A stretch of 61,572 nucleotides of DNA. Origin: Opitutales bacterium UBA2995 (GTDB lineage: Bacteria; Verrucomicrobiota; Verrucomicrobiia; Opitutales; UBA2995). How positions within the stretch are numbered: position 1 is the first letter of the stretch; each line of letters starts with the position of its first letter. The notes beneath the pieces were generated by a model, which did no database searches, was not told where the DNA came from, and saw nothing but the letters and a program-made list of their open reading frames with translations. The stretch spans positions 78,370 to 139,941 of the forward strand of contig DDZZ01000038.1 of the NCBI GenBank assembly GCA_002346535.1. Direction: 5' to 3'. Made by a program: the position numbers and the translations under genes. Below, one piece after another: positions 42,909 through 52,741 of the stretch.

Positions 42909-45900
42909 ATGCGTATTACGTTTCGAATCCTGGTGGTTGCAACCTTGGCCCTGGTCCTTCCTCAATCGAGCCAAGCCCGGGTCGATTTTAACCGCGATAT
43001 CCGCCCCATCCTTTCTGAAAATTGTTTTCAATGCCACGGCCCTGACGAAAAAGCCCGTAAAGGTGGGTCCATCAAAACAGGCGGACTCAGGTTGGATTCC
43101 CATACCGGGGCGACCAGGGACATAGGCGGTTATGCAGCAGTGGTTCCTGGAAATCCAACCCAGAGTGAACTTATCTATCTCATCACCGCGGAAGATGAGG
43201 AAGACAGGATGCCGCCGAAAGAAGAAGGGGATCGACTAGATAAGAATCAGATAGGTTTGTTATGGCAGTGGGTCGAGGAAGGTGGTCATTACGATGTTCA
43301 TTGGGCGTACCAAAAGCCAAGGCAACCCGACGTTCCCAGAATCGAAAGTGTGGACCTTAGAATCAATAATCCTGTAGACAATTTTATTTCAGAAAAACTT
43401 GTATCTAATGATTTGACACAGTCACCCGAGGCGAATCCTTACGCGCTCGCACGAAGAGCCGCACTCGACCTGACCGGCCTACCTCCCACACCCAAAGAGG
43501 TTCATGCATTTGTAAAAGATGGAAGGCCCAAAGCATTCGAACGCTACGTGCAAATGTTGCTGGATAAACCGGCTTACGGCGAACACTGGGCCCGTATGTG
43601 GCTCGATTTGGCACGCTATGCAGATTCCGCCGGTTATGCAGACGACCCCTTGAGAGAAATATGGGCTTACCGGGATTATGTGATCCGCTCTTTCAACCAA
43701 AACAAACCCTTTGATCAATTTACCATAGAGCAAATTGCCGGCGATCTCATAAAAAATCCCACAACCGAACAACTGGTCGCAACTGCCTTCCACAGAAATA
43801 CGAAGACAAATAGCGAAGGCGGAACTAACGACGAGGAATTTCGCAACGAAGCGGTGGTCGACCGGGTAAACACGACCATGGCGGTGTGGATGGCCACGAC
43901 CATTGATTGCGCTCAATGCCACACCCACAAGTACGATCCGATCAGCCAGGAAGAGTATTTCAAAATGTTCGCGATCTTTAACAACACGGTGGACGAAGAC
44001 AGGAAGGATGAAATGCCGCTACTCCCACTCTACACCCAGGAGCAGAAAGCAAAAAAAAGATCTTTGGATACTCAAATAGCAGATCTTCGACAATCATTCG
44101 CCGAAAAACTCAGTGGTGAAAAGGATCTCCGCCATGCCTGGGAGCAACGATTAATTTCAGAAGATGGTTGGATACCCCTCGTGCCTGACAGACTCGATAT
44201 CGAAACCGACTCCAAAGCTGAAATCATGGTGGATGAGGATGGACTCATTTCTGTCGGCGATAACGCTGCACCGCGGGATGCTTATACGATCCTTGCAACA
44301 ATTCCGGAAAAATTCGGTTCTGTCACGGGCCTCAAGTTGGAGGTGCCGGCACACGAAGATATTTGGGTCCTCAATGAGATTGAATTGAGAACGGTCACGG
44401 AAGCCGAGCGGAAGGATAAAGATCCCAACGAAGAAGTCGAACAGAAAAAGATAGTTCCAAAGCACAACCTTATCCGTCCATCTGCCAGCTTCGAGCAGGA
44501 ATGGTATGTCGCCAAAGACCTTATCGACGGGAATAGATACGATCGGTTCACCGGTTGGGCTGTTAAAGGGAATCTCGATCGAAGCAATCAGGCTGCCTTT
44601 GACTTGGCCGAACCCATTGAATTAGGCGAAGGCGAGAAACTGCAAATAAAACTCTTCCACAATTTCCCCAACCGGAAATTGAAGCAGTTCAAATTTCAGC
44701 TCAGTAATCTGGTTAAGCCGATGCCGGCTGTGCCCTTCACGCTTTTGGATCCGCTCACCAAAAAGCCAGAGGCAAGGAGCAGACAAGAGGAAGCCAAATT
44801 ATTAAGATTCTTTGCCGACCATTACCCCAAACTCGCTGAAGAACAAACTGCTATTGCGGACCTACAAAATAAGTTGTATGCGATCGAACCGAAAACGACA
44901 GTCCCGGTCATGAGGGAAGTACCCAAAAGCCAAGTACGAAAGACCCACATCCAGCATCGCGGCAACTACCTGGACAAACGTGCCGAAGTCACTCCAGGAA
45001 CGCCGGCCATATTTCCACCTATCCCAAAGGACTCAATTTCCGACCGGCTAGGACTAGCCAAATGGTTGGTGAGCAATGACAATCCATTGACAGCCCGGGT
45101 CGTTGTAAACCGCCACTGGGAAGCCTTGTTTGGACAGGGACTCGTCCTTACGAGTGAAGAATTTGGCTCTCAGGGAGAACTACCCTCCCATCCGGAATTG
45201 TTGGATTGGCTCGCCGTTGAGCTCATGGCCAACGACTGGGATCTAAAACGCCTGCTCACACTCATGGTAACGTCGGCCACCTACCGACAATCTTCCAAAC
45301 TAATTCCCAAACTGCTCGAAAAAGATCCGGACAACCGTTGGCTGGCAAGAGGGCCGCGCTTCCGCATATCGGCCGAAACCGTACGTGACCAAGCTCTAGC
45401 AGTAAGCGGATTAATGAATACGGCCATGTACGGACCTTCTGTAAGGCCTTTGCAACCCGAGTTTGGGCTCAAATCAGCCTTTGGAGGAGTAACCGATTGG
45501 GAACCCAGCGTTGGTGAAGACAAATACCGCAGAGGAATTTACACAACCTGGCGGCGATCAAACCCCTACCCTTCCATGGTCGCTTTCGATGCCCCTAATC
45601 GCGAGTTTTGCACGATTCGTAGGGATAGAACCAACACACCTTTACAAGCACTGGTTACCCTCAATGATCCTGTCTATATCGAAGCATCTCAGGCCTTGGG
45701 TCGACGCTTAGAAGCAATCCGCGGCAACCTGGATGAAAAACTGGAATACGGATTTCAACTCTGCCTTTCCAGGCCTCCTTCTGAAAAAGAAGTCGAGGCC
45801 TTGGCCGGACTGTATGAAGACACACGCAGCCGGTATTCGAAAAATTACAAAAGTGCTATGAAAATGGCTACGATCCCTATAGGCGATTTGCCTCAAGGAG

Positions 45901-45980
45901 CCAACGCGGCACAGTTTGCCGCTTGGACGGTGGTTGGAAATGCGCTACTTAATCTGGACGAAATGTTTTTGAAACGATGA
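42909..45980 (+). CDS. DUF1549/DUF1553 protein with planctomycete cytochrome C domain
   Basis: The protein is 1023 residues from the ATG at 42909, chosen because it begins a clean signal peptide (MRITFRILVVATLALVLPQSSQA). Domains in order: planctomycete cytochrome C (CFQCH, 39-43; RMPPKEEGDRL), DUF1549 (PVDNFISEKL..., MWLDLARYADSAGYADD, and CAQCHTHKYDPISQEEYF), a divergent middle of about 300 residues, and DUF1553 (RVVVNRHWEALFGQGLV, RRSNPYPSMVAFDAPNREFC). These large exported proteins are expanded in Planctomycetes and Verrucomicrobia, and a role in breakdown of complex polymers is often proposed but not proven. Its stop overlaps the start of the DUF1501 gene by 4 bp. Confidence 0.92.
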   Translation: MRITFRILVVATLALVLPQSSQARVDFNRDIRPILSENCFQCHGPDEKARKGGSIKTGGLRLDSHTGATRDIGGYAAVVPGNPTQSELIYLITAEDEEDRMPPKEEGDRLDKNQIGLLWQWVEEGGHYDVHWAYQKPRQPDVPRIESVDLRINNPVDNFISEKLVSNDLTQSPEANPYALARRAALDLTGLPPTPKEVHAFVKDGRPKAFERYVQMLLDKPAYGEHWARMWLDLARYADSAGYADDPLREIWAYRDYVIRSFNQNKPFDQFTIEQIAGDLIKNPTTEQLVATAFHRNTKTNSEGGTNDEEFRNEAVVDRVNTTMAVWMATTIDCAQCHTHKYDPISQEEYFKMFAIFNNTVDEDRKDEMPLLPLYTQEQKAKKRSLDTQIADLRQSFAEKLSGEKDLRHAWEQRLISEDGWIPLVPDRLDIETDSKAEIMVDEDGLISVGDNAAPRDAYTILATIPEKFGSVTGLKLEVPAHEDIWVLNEIELRTVTEAERKDKDPNEEVEQKKIVPKHNLIRPSASFEQEWYVAKDLIDGNRYDRFTGWAVKGNLDRSNQAAFDLAEPIELGEGEKLQIKLFHNFPNRKLKQFKFQLSNLVKPMPAVPFTLLDPLTKKPEARSRQEEAKLLRFFADHYPKLAEEQTAIADLQNKLYAIEPKTTVPVMREVPKSQVRKTHIQHRGNYLDKRAEVTPGTPAIFPPIPKDSISDRLGLAKWLVSNDNPLTARVVVNRHWEALFGQGLVLTSEEFGSQGELPSHPELLDWLAVELMANDWDLKRLLTLMVTSATYRQSSKLIPKLLEKDPDNRWLARGPRFRISAETVRDQALAVSGLMNTAMYGPSVRPLQPEFGLKSAFGGVTDWEPSVGEDKYRRGIYTTWRRSNPYPSMVAFDAPNREFCTIRRDRTNTPLQALVTLNDPVYIEASQALGRRLEAIRGNLDEKLEYGFQLCLSRPPSEKEVEALAGLYEDTRSRYSKNYKSAMKMATIPIGDLPQGANAAQFAAWTVVGNALLNLDEMFLKR

Positions 45981-47419
45981 ACCCGGCACTGGAAAACATT
46001 CGCAATACGACCCGCCGTCATTTTCTGAAACAGACATTTTCCGGCCTCGGAGGCGTGGCTCTGGGCTCTCTCGTCAATCCTCATGCAGCTGGCAGGTTGG
46101 TCGATCCCATGGCCGCGAAGCAGCCGCATTTTCCGGCGAAAGCAAAACATGTCATTTACCTGCACCTGACCGGCTCACCACCCAACTTAGATCTCTACGA
46201 TTACAAACCGGAGTTGATCAAACGCGATGGGCAGGACTGCCCTGAAGAATTTTTGAAAGGAAAACAATTTGGCTTCACAACCGGCACTCCAAAATTGCTG
46301 GGCGCCCGACGCAAATGGGGACGCTACGGTAAAAACGGCCTCTGGTTGTCCGATGCTATTCCTCATCTGCACGAGGTGGCAGACGATTTGTGCATGATCC
46401 ACTCATTAAACACGGATCAGTTTAACCACGCACCAGGCGAGCTGTTTGTTTTAACGGGATCATCCCGTCCCGGTCGACCTTCCTTTGGTTCTTGGGTGAC
46501 ATACGGCCTCGGTTCTCCCAATGAGGACTTGCCAGGTTTCATCGTCTTGATCTCCAGTGGGAGTCAACCAAATGGCGGAAAAAATTCGTTCGGTAACGGA
46601 TTTCTGCCCCCGGTTTACCAGGGAGTGCAGTGCCGTTCGAGTGGTGATCCAGTGCTTTATGTAACCAATCCGGAAGGCATGGACGATGTGACAAGGCGTC
46701 GGAGCCTAGATGCCATTCAGCAAATTAATGCTATCCATGCTGAAGAATACGGCCACCCTGAGACCCTCACTCGGATTGCCCAATACGAGTTGGCTTATCG
46801 AATGCAAACCTCCGTACCTGAGGTGATGGATATCTCCCGAGAACCAAAAAATATGATCGAAGCCTACGGGGCTGAGCCGGGAGCTTCCAGTTTTGCCAAT
46901 AATTGCCTGCTTGCACGAAGGCTGGTAGAAAAGGGAGTGCGCTTCGTGCAACTATTCGACTGGGGTTGGGACTTTCATGGAACCAACAAGTCAACGGGAA
47001 TTGGCCAAGGTCTTGTCGACAAATGTGCTACTGTCGACAAACCTATAGCGATGCTGATTAAGGACCTGAAACAACGTGGATTGCTCGAGGAAACGCTCAT
47101 AATATGCGGCGGTGAATTCGGACGAACACCCTTCCGCGAAGGTCGAACCGCAGCCTCCAAAGTGCTCGGACGGGATCACTACCCCGATTGTTTCACCATT
47201 TGGATGGCTGGTGGCGGTGTTAAGGGCGGCTATTCATACGGAGCTACCGACGAGTTGGGTTTTTCAGTGACGGAAAACAAGGTCCACGTACATGATTTCC
47301 AGGCTACTCTCATGCATTTGCTCGGTTTCGACCACAAGCGTCTCACTTACCGATTCCAGGGTCGGGACTACCGCCTGACTGACGTACACGGGAAGGTGGT
47401 CCAAGACCTGATCGCTTAA
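45977..47419 (+). CDS. DUF1501 family exported protein
   Basis: The 480-residue protein has a twin-arginine leader (TTRRHFLKQTFSGLGGVALGSL). The DUF1501 domain has an alkaline-phosphatase/sulfatase-like layout: AKHVIYLHLTGSPPNLDLYDYKPEL at the start, HSLNTDQFNHAPGELFVLTGSSRPGRPSFGSWVTYGLG in the middle, and GGEFGRTPF and RDHYPDCFTIWMAGGGVKGG near the end. It starts in an ATGA overlap with the DUF1549/DUF1553 gene. This pair is nearly always found together, so the two proteins likely act in one complex or pathway. Substrate unknown. Confidence 0.93.
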   Translation: MNPALENIRNTTRRHFLKQTFSGLGGVALGSLVNPHAAGRLVDPMAAKQPHFPAKAKHVIYLHLTGSPPNLDLYDYKPELIKRDGQDCPEEFLKGKQFGFTTGTPKLLGARRKWGRYGKNGLWLSDAIPHLHEVADDLCMIHSLNTDQFNHAPGELFVLTGSSRPGRPSFGSWVTYGLGSPNEDLPGFIVLISSGSQPNGGKNSFGNGFLPPVYQGVQCRSSGDPVLYVTNPEGMDDVTRRRSLDAIQQINAIHAEEYGHPETLTRIAQYELAYRMQTSVPEVMDISREPKNMIEAYGAEPGASSFANNCLLARRLVEKGVRFVQLFDWGWDFHGTNKSTGIGQGLVDKCATVDKPIAMLIKDLKQRGLLEETLIICGGEFGRTPFREGRTAASKVLGRDHYPDCFTIWMAGGGVKGGYSYGATDELGFSVTENKVHVHDFQATLMHLLGFDHKRLTYRFQGRDYRLTDVHGKVVQDLIA

Positions 47420-47453
47420 GAAATATTTTAAGCTGTTTAAGGTTGCTGGGGGG

Positions 47454-47732
47454 TTATTCACCGGGTTGCTGTCGGAACACAATATGCTCTTCCAGCACTC
47501 TGCGATATTCGGCGATGCCCACATCGCGCTCTACGCAAACCAGCATAAGATTTCCATCCTCGCGGAAATTTCCGTCCCACTCAACGAGCTCACGGTCAGT
47601 CAGGACGGGGTCGTAGCTGGCAAGCTTATCATCACTCATCTCCGTAAAATGAAATCGAAGGCTCATGTCGGTTTCATCCATCGGCCTGTTCGCAGGTAGG
47701 TGCTCAAAGCTTACTTTCTCCAAATCACTCAT
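47454..47732 (-). CDS. Hypothetical protein, partner of the amidohydrolase
   Basis: A 92-residue acidic protein without signal peptide or membrane segment; I do not recognise a family. It is predicted to be a soluble alpha/beta protein with an early PANRPMDETDMSLRFHFTEM segment and RDVGIAEYRRVLEEHIVF near the end. Its ATG is 12 bp after the stop of the Tat-exported amidohydrolase on the same strand, so it is very likely co-transcribed. Convergent with the DUF1501 gene. Confidence 0.6.
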   Translation of the reverse strand: MSDLEKVSFEHLPANRPMDETDMSLRFHFTEMSDDKLASYDPVLTDRELVEWDGNFREDGNLMLVCVERDVGIAEYRRVLEEHIVFRQQPGE

Positions 47733-47744
47733 TGTTGAAATGGG

Positions 47745-49268
47745 TTACTCTTTCTTTTCGTCCCGGACCCAGCCGTGCGCCGCGTTTTGACGCTGGCCGC
47801 CCGCTTGGGAGTATTCATTTTTCAATTTGGTCATCGTATCTCCCGGAAAGGCTTTGATCGCGTTAGGATCAACGCCATACATCCTAGCCGAATTGAGCCC
47901 AAAGATCTTGGCCTTATCTTCCTTAGTAACTTTAGAGTAATCGAACCTCTCGCAAAGCTCGTCGGAAATCTGGAAGCGTTTAAAAGAATCAATTACCCAC
48001 TGGGGCGATCCCCACCAAAGACAGTCCGTACCCCAAATTACATGGTCGGCCCCATAAGCCTTGATGTTGCGCCCCATGAGGTGCTGGCACATTTCAGGAT
48101 GTGCGACGGCCAACAATCCGTACGAGGAACCAATTTCCGGATAAATATTATCGATTTGCGGGTTGCGCTCCTTGATGTCGATGAGGGCGGCATGCCAAGC
48201 AAAGTCACCGGTTGTTGGGTCGTAGAAACCATCAGTCCCGAACTGAGGTTCACCAGGTCCATGCTTCAATGCAGAATGGTAGGCGATAAATGTTATGTCC
48301 GGATGATCCAATGCAGCCTTCTCCAAATCCCCAGGATGGGCATAATGCCCGAGGGTTCGCGACTGTGAGGCAAACCCTTTGTGCACACTGAAAATTTTCA
48401 TCCCCAGTTCTTTGGACCTTTCGTAGAAGGGATAAGCTATTTCCTCATCGTCACAACGGAAGCCATCTCCAGATCTTCCGGGATCTGTATGACAATACCA
48501 TTTCCAGGAATCGATCTTATATAAATTCACCTCACGCTCGATCTGTTCAAATAGTTCAGAGAAGCTGGGCTGGTTCGTACCGTGATTCCAATAGTGATTG
48601 GGCGCACAATTCCCTTGGCAAAGAGCCCGTGGAGATTTGGCCAGCTCGTTGAGATCGCTTTTTCGCTGCGACATGAGCCAGCTGGGAAGCAGGGCATGTC
48701 TGCCTTTTCCTGTACGCTCCTCACCCTCTAGAATTGTGCCGCTTTTGTCTTTGTTCGTTTCTTTACCCGGGACTCCGGAAATACAGACCATCGAGGTTTC
48801 GCTATCAAAGAACATTTCCTTCACAAAATTGGTAAAGCCATAGGCTTCGTCATCGTTATTCAACTCGAAGCCCATATTCTTCATGACCTCCATATTTCGG
48901 AAATTTAGAGGGACGCCGTTGGTGAAGTGCCCTTGAACATCGAATACAAAGTATTCGCCTTTGGGAAATTTCTCCGCCGTGACCGCCGGGTCCAAAGTCT
49001 CTTCTTCGTCAACCGCCCAAGCCTGACCATATACCATGTTGCTAGCTACAAAAGCGGTGGCCATCCCCATCGAACTACGAAGGAAATCGCGCCGGTCCAT
49101 ATCCAACTTCTTGGCCTTCTCAGTGGATAAGGTATCAATCAGGTATTCCACCTTGGCCTGGTTCTTGTTCTGAGGACGCGGGATAAATTCTTCGTTCGAC
49201 ACCGGTTGTGTCGGCATGGGTGATTCAAACCCCTTATTCCTATCACGACGCCATTTTGGTACCCACAT
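47745..49268 (-). CDS. Tat-exported amidohydrolase family 2 protein
   Basis: The 507-residue protein has its twin-arginine signal (MDRRDFLRSSMGMATAFVAS) at about residues 57-76, behind a polar N-terminal extension. The start is the ATG at 49268 with an AAAGGA ribosome site, and the extension looks real. The amidohydrolase-2 barrel follows: FVFDVQGHF where HxH is usual, FSVHKGF, IAYHSALKHG and WGTDCLWWGSPQW with the late catalytic Asp. The first metal His is replaced by Gln (QGH). A hydrolase or decarboxylase of an aromatic or lactone compound is plausible; the substrate is unknown. It leads a two-gene operon. Confidence 0.85.
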   Translation of the reverse strand: MWVPKWRRDRNKGFESPMPTQPVSNEEFIPRPQNKNQAKVEYLIDTLSTEKAKKLDMDRRDFLRSSMGMATAFVASNMVYGQAWAVDEEETLDPAVTAEKFPKGEYFVFDVQGHFTNGVPLNFRNMEVMKNMGFELNNDDEAYGFTNFVKEMFFDSETSMVCISGVPGKETNKDKSGTILEGEERTGKGRHALLPSWLMSQRKSDLNELAKSPRALCQGNCAPNHYWNHGTNQPSFSELFEQIEREVNLYKIDSWKWYCHTDPGRSGDGFRCDDEEIAYPFYERSKELGMKIFSVHKGFASQSRTLGHYAHPGDLEKAALDHPDITFIAYHSALKHGPGEPQFGTDGFYDPTTGDFAWHAALIDIKERNPQIDNIYPEIGSSYGLLAVAHPEMCQHLMGRNIKAYGADHVIWGTDCLWWGSPQWVIDSFKRFQISDELCERFDYSKVTKEDKAKIFGLNSARMYGVDPNAIKAFPGDTMTKLKNEYSQAGGQRQNAAHGWVRDEKKE

Positions 49269-50013
49269 TGTTCCGGTCCTTTCTTTTTATAAATTCTTTC
49301 GTTCCGTACAAACTAAACTGCTCATATTCAGTATGGGATAAGTGAAAAATGTGAGTCAAACTAACTTGAGTAATAGATTTATTCACCGGTTCAGGCCTGA
49401 GGTAATCTCACGGATTGGGATTCAGTTCCCCTACCTACCTAAGATCACTTTAACTTTTGCTGAAGCCATCCGTAGCAGTGGTTTTACGTGGGGACTATAA
49501 ATCCAGCCTTGGGGCGATCGGGGCATAAAGCAATTCGACAAACTCAATGTAGGTCTCCTCCTACAAAAAATTATGCACACAGATTAGTTGTTCTCCCGCT
49601 GTGGCAACTTCTTCATTCACCTCATAATCCGGCAATTGAATCAGGTTTGATTCCCTGCAGTCTCCGCCGCAGGTTACAGCTGCCCACAATCGATCAATCG
49701 AAATGCGCGCCTGGCCGTAAGGTAGGACAGGAAGCCCGTTGATACCCCGCGGTCTTGCACTAGCTTAAGATTGTCGAAGGGCCAAGGGGTAAAGCTTTCT
49801 GAGCGTTGAGATTTCATTCGGTCATATTTGTTATCCCGCAACCATCCGTAAGCTAATCGAATTATTTAACAAGCCGCCTCAGGCTTACTGATTTCGTTTT
49901 ACAGGTTTTTTGGTATGACTTAAATCTATGGCAACAAACCGTTGTGTCATCTGTACACAAAAAGTCCCGGATCTTTCGAATCCGGGGCTTTTATGAAATT
50001 AAATGAACCTCGA
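49269..50013. other. 745-bp intergenic region
   Basis: No gene is seen on either strand; six-frame reading shows only short frames without family pattern. It contains a 6-bp hairpin TGTAGG/CCTACA at 49548-49565 followed by six A, and the terminator at 49963-49989. The amidohydrolase promoter must be in the first 150 bp. The rest is unexplained. Confidence 0.5.
49963..49989 (-). terminator. Rho-independent terminator
   Basis: AGCCCCGGAT and ATCCGGGACT (minus strand) pair over a 7-nt loop with one mismatch, followed by TTTTTGTG. It lies 24 bp after the stop at 50014 and closes the DoxX-Gfo/Idh operon. Confidence 0.85.
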
Positions 50014-50682
50014 TTAGCGACCGAAGACTTGTGCTTCGATGTAGTGGTTCATGGTATCGGTTGAATTTCCATTGGAGTAAAAGCGAACGTATTGTCCTTT
50101 TGTTCCTTTGGCTTCTATAACCTTTCCTTCGTGAGTTTCGATATAGGCTTTGTCTTTGCCTTTACCGAGACCGGCACTGTTGTCATGGTCGCTATTAAAT
50201 ATAGTCTTTACACCACTGCCAAACTCAGCGTCGTCGGACACTTGCACAACCACGTCATGATACGCGCGTGCTTGAGAATGGTAGTGCCAAAGTGCAATGA
50301 CAAATATCTCCTTGGATGCTTCCAGGTCAATCTGCATCCACTGTAAATCGGGACCGAGTTCAACGTAATATCCCTCGTCGGCATCTTTGTCACCATCGGT
50401 CAAGAATTCCAACTCACCGATGATAGGCCAGTCGTCGCTGGAAGTGACTTCTTTGCCATCGGAGACCAATTCTACATCGTCAGGTACTGTGGGAAGCACC
50501 CGTTCTCCAATCGTGGTTTTTTCTAGGTGCAGGATTCCTTTGATCGGAACCGGCGTACCGGAGAATTTAGGTTTCGGAAGCTCAAGCTCCAGAATCTTAT
50601 CCGCCGACAAGGTCGATGCGAATGAGGATAGGAAAGCTCCAATAATAGTATAGGAAGTTACAATTCGTATTAGGTTTTTCAT
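50014..50682 (-). CDS. Secreted discoidin-like (F5/8 type C-like) domain protein
   Basis: The protein is 222 residues from the ATG at 50682, which opens a signal peptide (NLIRIVTSYTIIGAFLSSFASTLSA); the frame is open further upstream but overlaps the previous gene. The mature part has a discoidin-like pattern: ELEFLTDGDKDADEGYYVELGPDLQWMQIDLEASKEIFVIALWHYHSQARAYHDVVVQVSDD, and ends GQYVRFYSNGNSTDTMNHYIEAQVFG. Such domains bind sugars or other ligands outside the cell. It starts 4 bp after the Gfo/Idh stop, so it is translationally coupled. Exact ligand unknown. Confidence 0.7.
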   Translation of the reverse strand: MKNLIRIVTSYTIIGAFLSSFASTLSADKILELELPKPKFSGTPVPIKGILHLEKTTIGERVLPTVPDDVELVSDGKEVTSSDDWPIIGELEFLTDGDKDADEGYYVELGPDLQWMQIDLEASKEIFVIALWHYHSQARAYHDVVVQVSDDAEFGSGVKTIFNSDHDNSAGLGKGKDKAYIETHEGKVIEAKGTKGQYVRFYSNGNSTDTMNHYIEAQVFGR

Positions 50683-50686
50683 TACA

Positions 50687-52066
50687 TTAAGCATAGAAAT
50701 CTGAATCGGTGAATTCGAGCCTGCGGCCTGCTTCGATGGCCTCATTGACTTTGAGGACCGCCGCTTCGCATTCCAAGGCTTCATGACCGGGGCAATTTAA
50801 GGGTACCTTGCTATCTCTAATAGCAGCAAAGAAGTTTTCGAGGTGAGGCTGGTGAATATAACCTTCAAGTGTCTTATTCACTTCAAAAGCATCCAGAGCA
50901 GCCGTTTCGCGCACGTCAACGGTGCCGGCTGAATCAGTTCTCGAGGGTGGTAATGGTACTTGCCAGGGTCTCACTTCAGCTTCTCCTTGTTTCTTTAAGA
51001 ACCCATCGTTGATGTATTTGTTCCAACTCGGCGCGCTGGCTTCGCGGAAGACCGTGGTGTACTTGGGGTTTTCTGACATTTTGATGGAACCCTCTGTCCC
51101 CATGAAATACTCGAAGTATCCACCGCCCGCACTTGTGGTTGTCAGCACTTGGTAGAAAGCGCGAACCGGACCTTGGGCCGTGTCGAATTCGTAAATGGCC
51201 ATGACATTGTCGTGCCATTCAAGATCGTCATAAAAGTCGGCACCTCCACTTGCAGTTACCGCTTTGGGGTTGGCGCCGAGGAACCAGCCATAAATATCAA
51301 TCTGGTGAGCCCCCAGATCGGAAATGGGTCCACCCCCCAGTCCTTTGAACCAACGCCAATTGCGGAACTGGTGCATGTCCTTAAAACCAAACTCCTTCAA
51401 CATATCATCGGAGATGGCGTACTTCGCCGGCCAACCGAGTGGTTCGGTCACCGCACGATTCCACTGACCATTCACGTTGGTAATACGACCGCAGATCTGG
51501 TTTTCGTCCAAGAGGTGTTTCTTGACAAACTGGTAGCGAGGATTGCTTCGGCGCTGGTGGCCGATCTGTAAAAACTTACCGGTTTTCTTGGCTGTTTGTA
51601 CCATGGATACCGCACCTTCGTGAGTGTTGGACATCATCTTTTCGCAATAGACGTGGAGTCCGGCTTCCAGGCAGGCATTGGTCATCGGCGCGTGCCAGAA
51701 ATCCGGCGTGGCGATTATCACCGCATCAAGGTCGGGCTGCTTTTCCAGCATCTCACGATAGTCAATATAGGGAGCAGGCTTTTGCCCATTTTTGCGCCAT
51801 AAACCGATACCGCGTTTAAGATTAAATTTCTCCCAGATATCGCAGACAGCCACGACGTTTAATCTGGGCATTTTCATAAGGGATTGCATCAACACCTGGC
51901 CTTGGGCACCCACGCCAACCTGAGCAATGTTGATGTTATCCAGCTTGGATTCGCCCCCGACGGCAAACAAAGGAAGGTTGTTAGACAGCATTAGACCGGA
52001 TCCGCCAGCCACACTGGTTTTGAGAAAGCTCCGGCGATCTATGCCTAGTGGAGATTCGTTACTCAT
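50687..52066 (-). CDS. Tat-exported Gfo/Idh/MocA oxidoreductase
   Basis: The 459-residue protein starts with a twin-arginine leader (IDRRSFLKTSVAGGSGLML). The NAD-binding Rossmann fold follows (NIAQVGVGAQGQVLMQSL), then the family lysine in VYCEKMMS (usually EKP) and LGAHQIDIYGWFLG. The C-terminal alpha/beta domain with GGGPISDLG is complete. Members with this export signal are common in Planctomycetes and Verrucomicrobia and are thought to act on sugars in the periplasm with tightly bound cofactor. It sits between a DoxX-like membrane protein and a secreted domain protein in one operon. Confidence 0.9.
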   Translation of the reverse strand: MSNESPLGIDRRSFLKTSVAGGSGLMLSNNLPLFAVGGESKLDNINIAQVGVGAQGQVLMQSLMKMPRLNVVAVCDIWEKFNLKRGIGLWRKNGQKPAPYIDYREMLEKQPDLDAVIIATPDFWHAPMTNACLEAGLHVYCEKMMSNTHEGAVSMVQTAKKTGKFLQIGHQRRSNPRYQFVKKHLLDENQICGRITNVNGQWNRAVTEPLGWPAKYAISDDMLKEFGFKDMHQFRNWRWFKGLGGGPISDLGAHQIDIYGWFLGANPKAVTASGGADFYDDLEWHDNVMAIYEFDTAQGPVRAFYQVLTTTSAGGGYFEYFMGTEGSIKMSENPKYTTVFREASAPSWNKYINDGFLKKQGEAEVRPWQVPLPPSRTDSAGTVDVRETAALDAFEVNKTLEGYIHQPHLENFFAAIRDSKVPLNCPGHEALECEAAVLKVNEAIEAGRRLEFTDSDFYA

Positions 52067-52083
52067 GATTAAAAGGGTTTAGA

Positions 52084-52530
52084 TTAATCTTTCCATAGCA
52101 CCCATTTGGCATGTTCCACCATTTTGAGTGCCGTCATTGAAAGTATAACATGGATGCCCAGCCATGCAATACCATGTTGCTCATCGACCGCCATCAGACC
52201 AAGGGACAAGCCGACATACATAAGAAGCGAAACAATAAGAGAAATTCTCAATTTAACGCCGAGTAGGATGGTAGACGCAAGTAAGAGCATAATATAGCCC
52301 ATTGGAATTGCAAAAACCTTGGCCGCCCATAGGGGAATAATGGAGTTTTCTACAATCCCGCCAGCCATGCCAGATACCTTGGCGTAATAATTCTCGAAAC
52401 TATAATTTCCTGGAGAACCAAATTTTTCGAGGCCAGCGAAAAGCCAACGAATGGCGAGCCACACACGTAAGGCCAGAAACGCCCAGGCTTCGTTACTAAT
52501 CTTATAACTTTGGGTTGATGATTCAGACAT
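52084..52530 (-). CDS. DoxX-like membrane protein
   Basis: The 148-residue protein has four predicted membrane helices. The first contains LRVWLAIRWLFAGLEKFGSPG, the classic DoxX/DoxD pattern (R-x4-F-x3-G-x2-K). The short FENYYAKVSGMA loop and the later IPLWAAKVFAIPMGYIMLLLASTILLGV fit as well. DoxX-type proteins are linked to quinone or thiosulfate redox chemistry in some species. It heads a three-gene operon, 17 bp before the exported oxidoreductase, so it may accept electrons for it. The role is inferred. Confidence 0.75.
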   Translation of the reverse strand: MSESSTQSYKISNEAWAFLALRVWLAIRWLFAGLEKFGSPGNYSFENYYAKVSGMAGGIVENSIIPLWAAKVFAIPMGYIMLLLASTILLGVKLRISLIVSLLMYVGLSLGLMAVDEQHGIAWLGIHVILSMTALKMVEHAKWVLWKD

Positions 52531-52741
52531 ATTTTAGGGTAGGCTTAATAGTAAGCGGGACATTTAGATAATTTCCCAGCCTCGAACCAAACAAATTCTG
52601 CGTTTCATAGGAAATTCTATGGTTTGACCCTAAAACCACTGAAACGAGGGCCGTTTTTCATTGAAAACCCCAACAATTTGAGGCTTTTCGAACGTTCTTT
52701 TCATTCGACGGAAGCCAGTCTTTGTCCAATTTAATTATCCA

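Noticed and set aside
47415..47434. AT-rich inverted repeat GCTTAA/TTAAGC after the DUF1501 gene
   Set aside because: The stem is short and AT-rich with no clear T tract; too weak to call a terminator.
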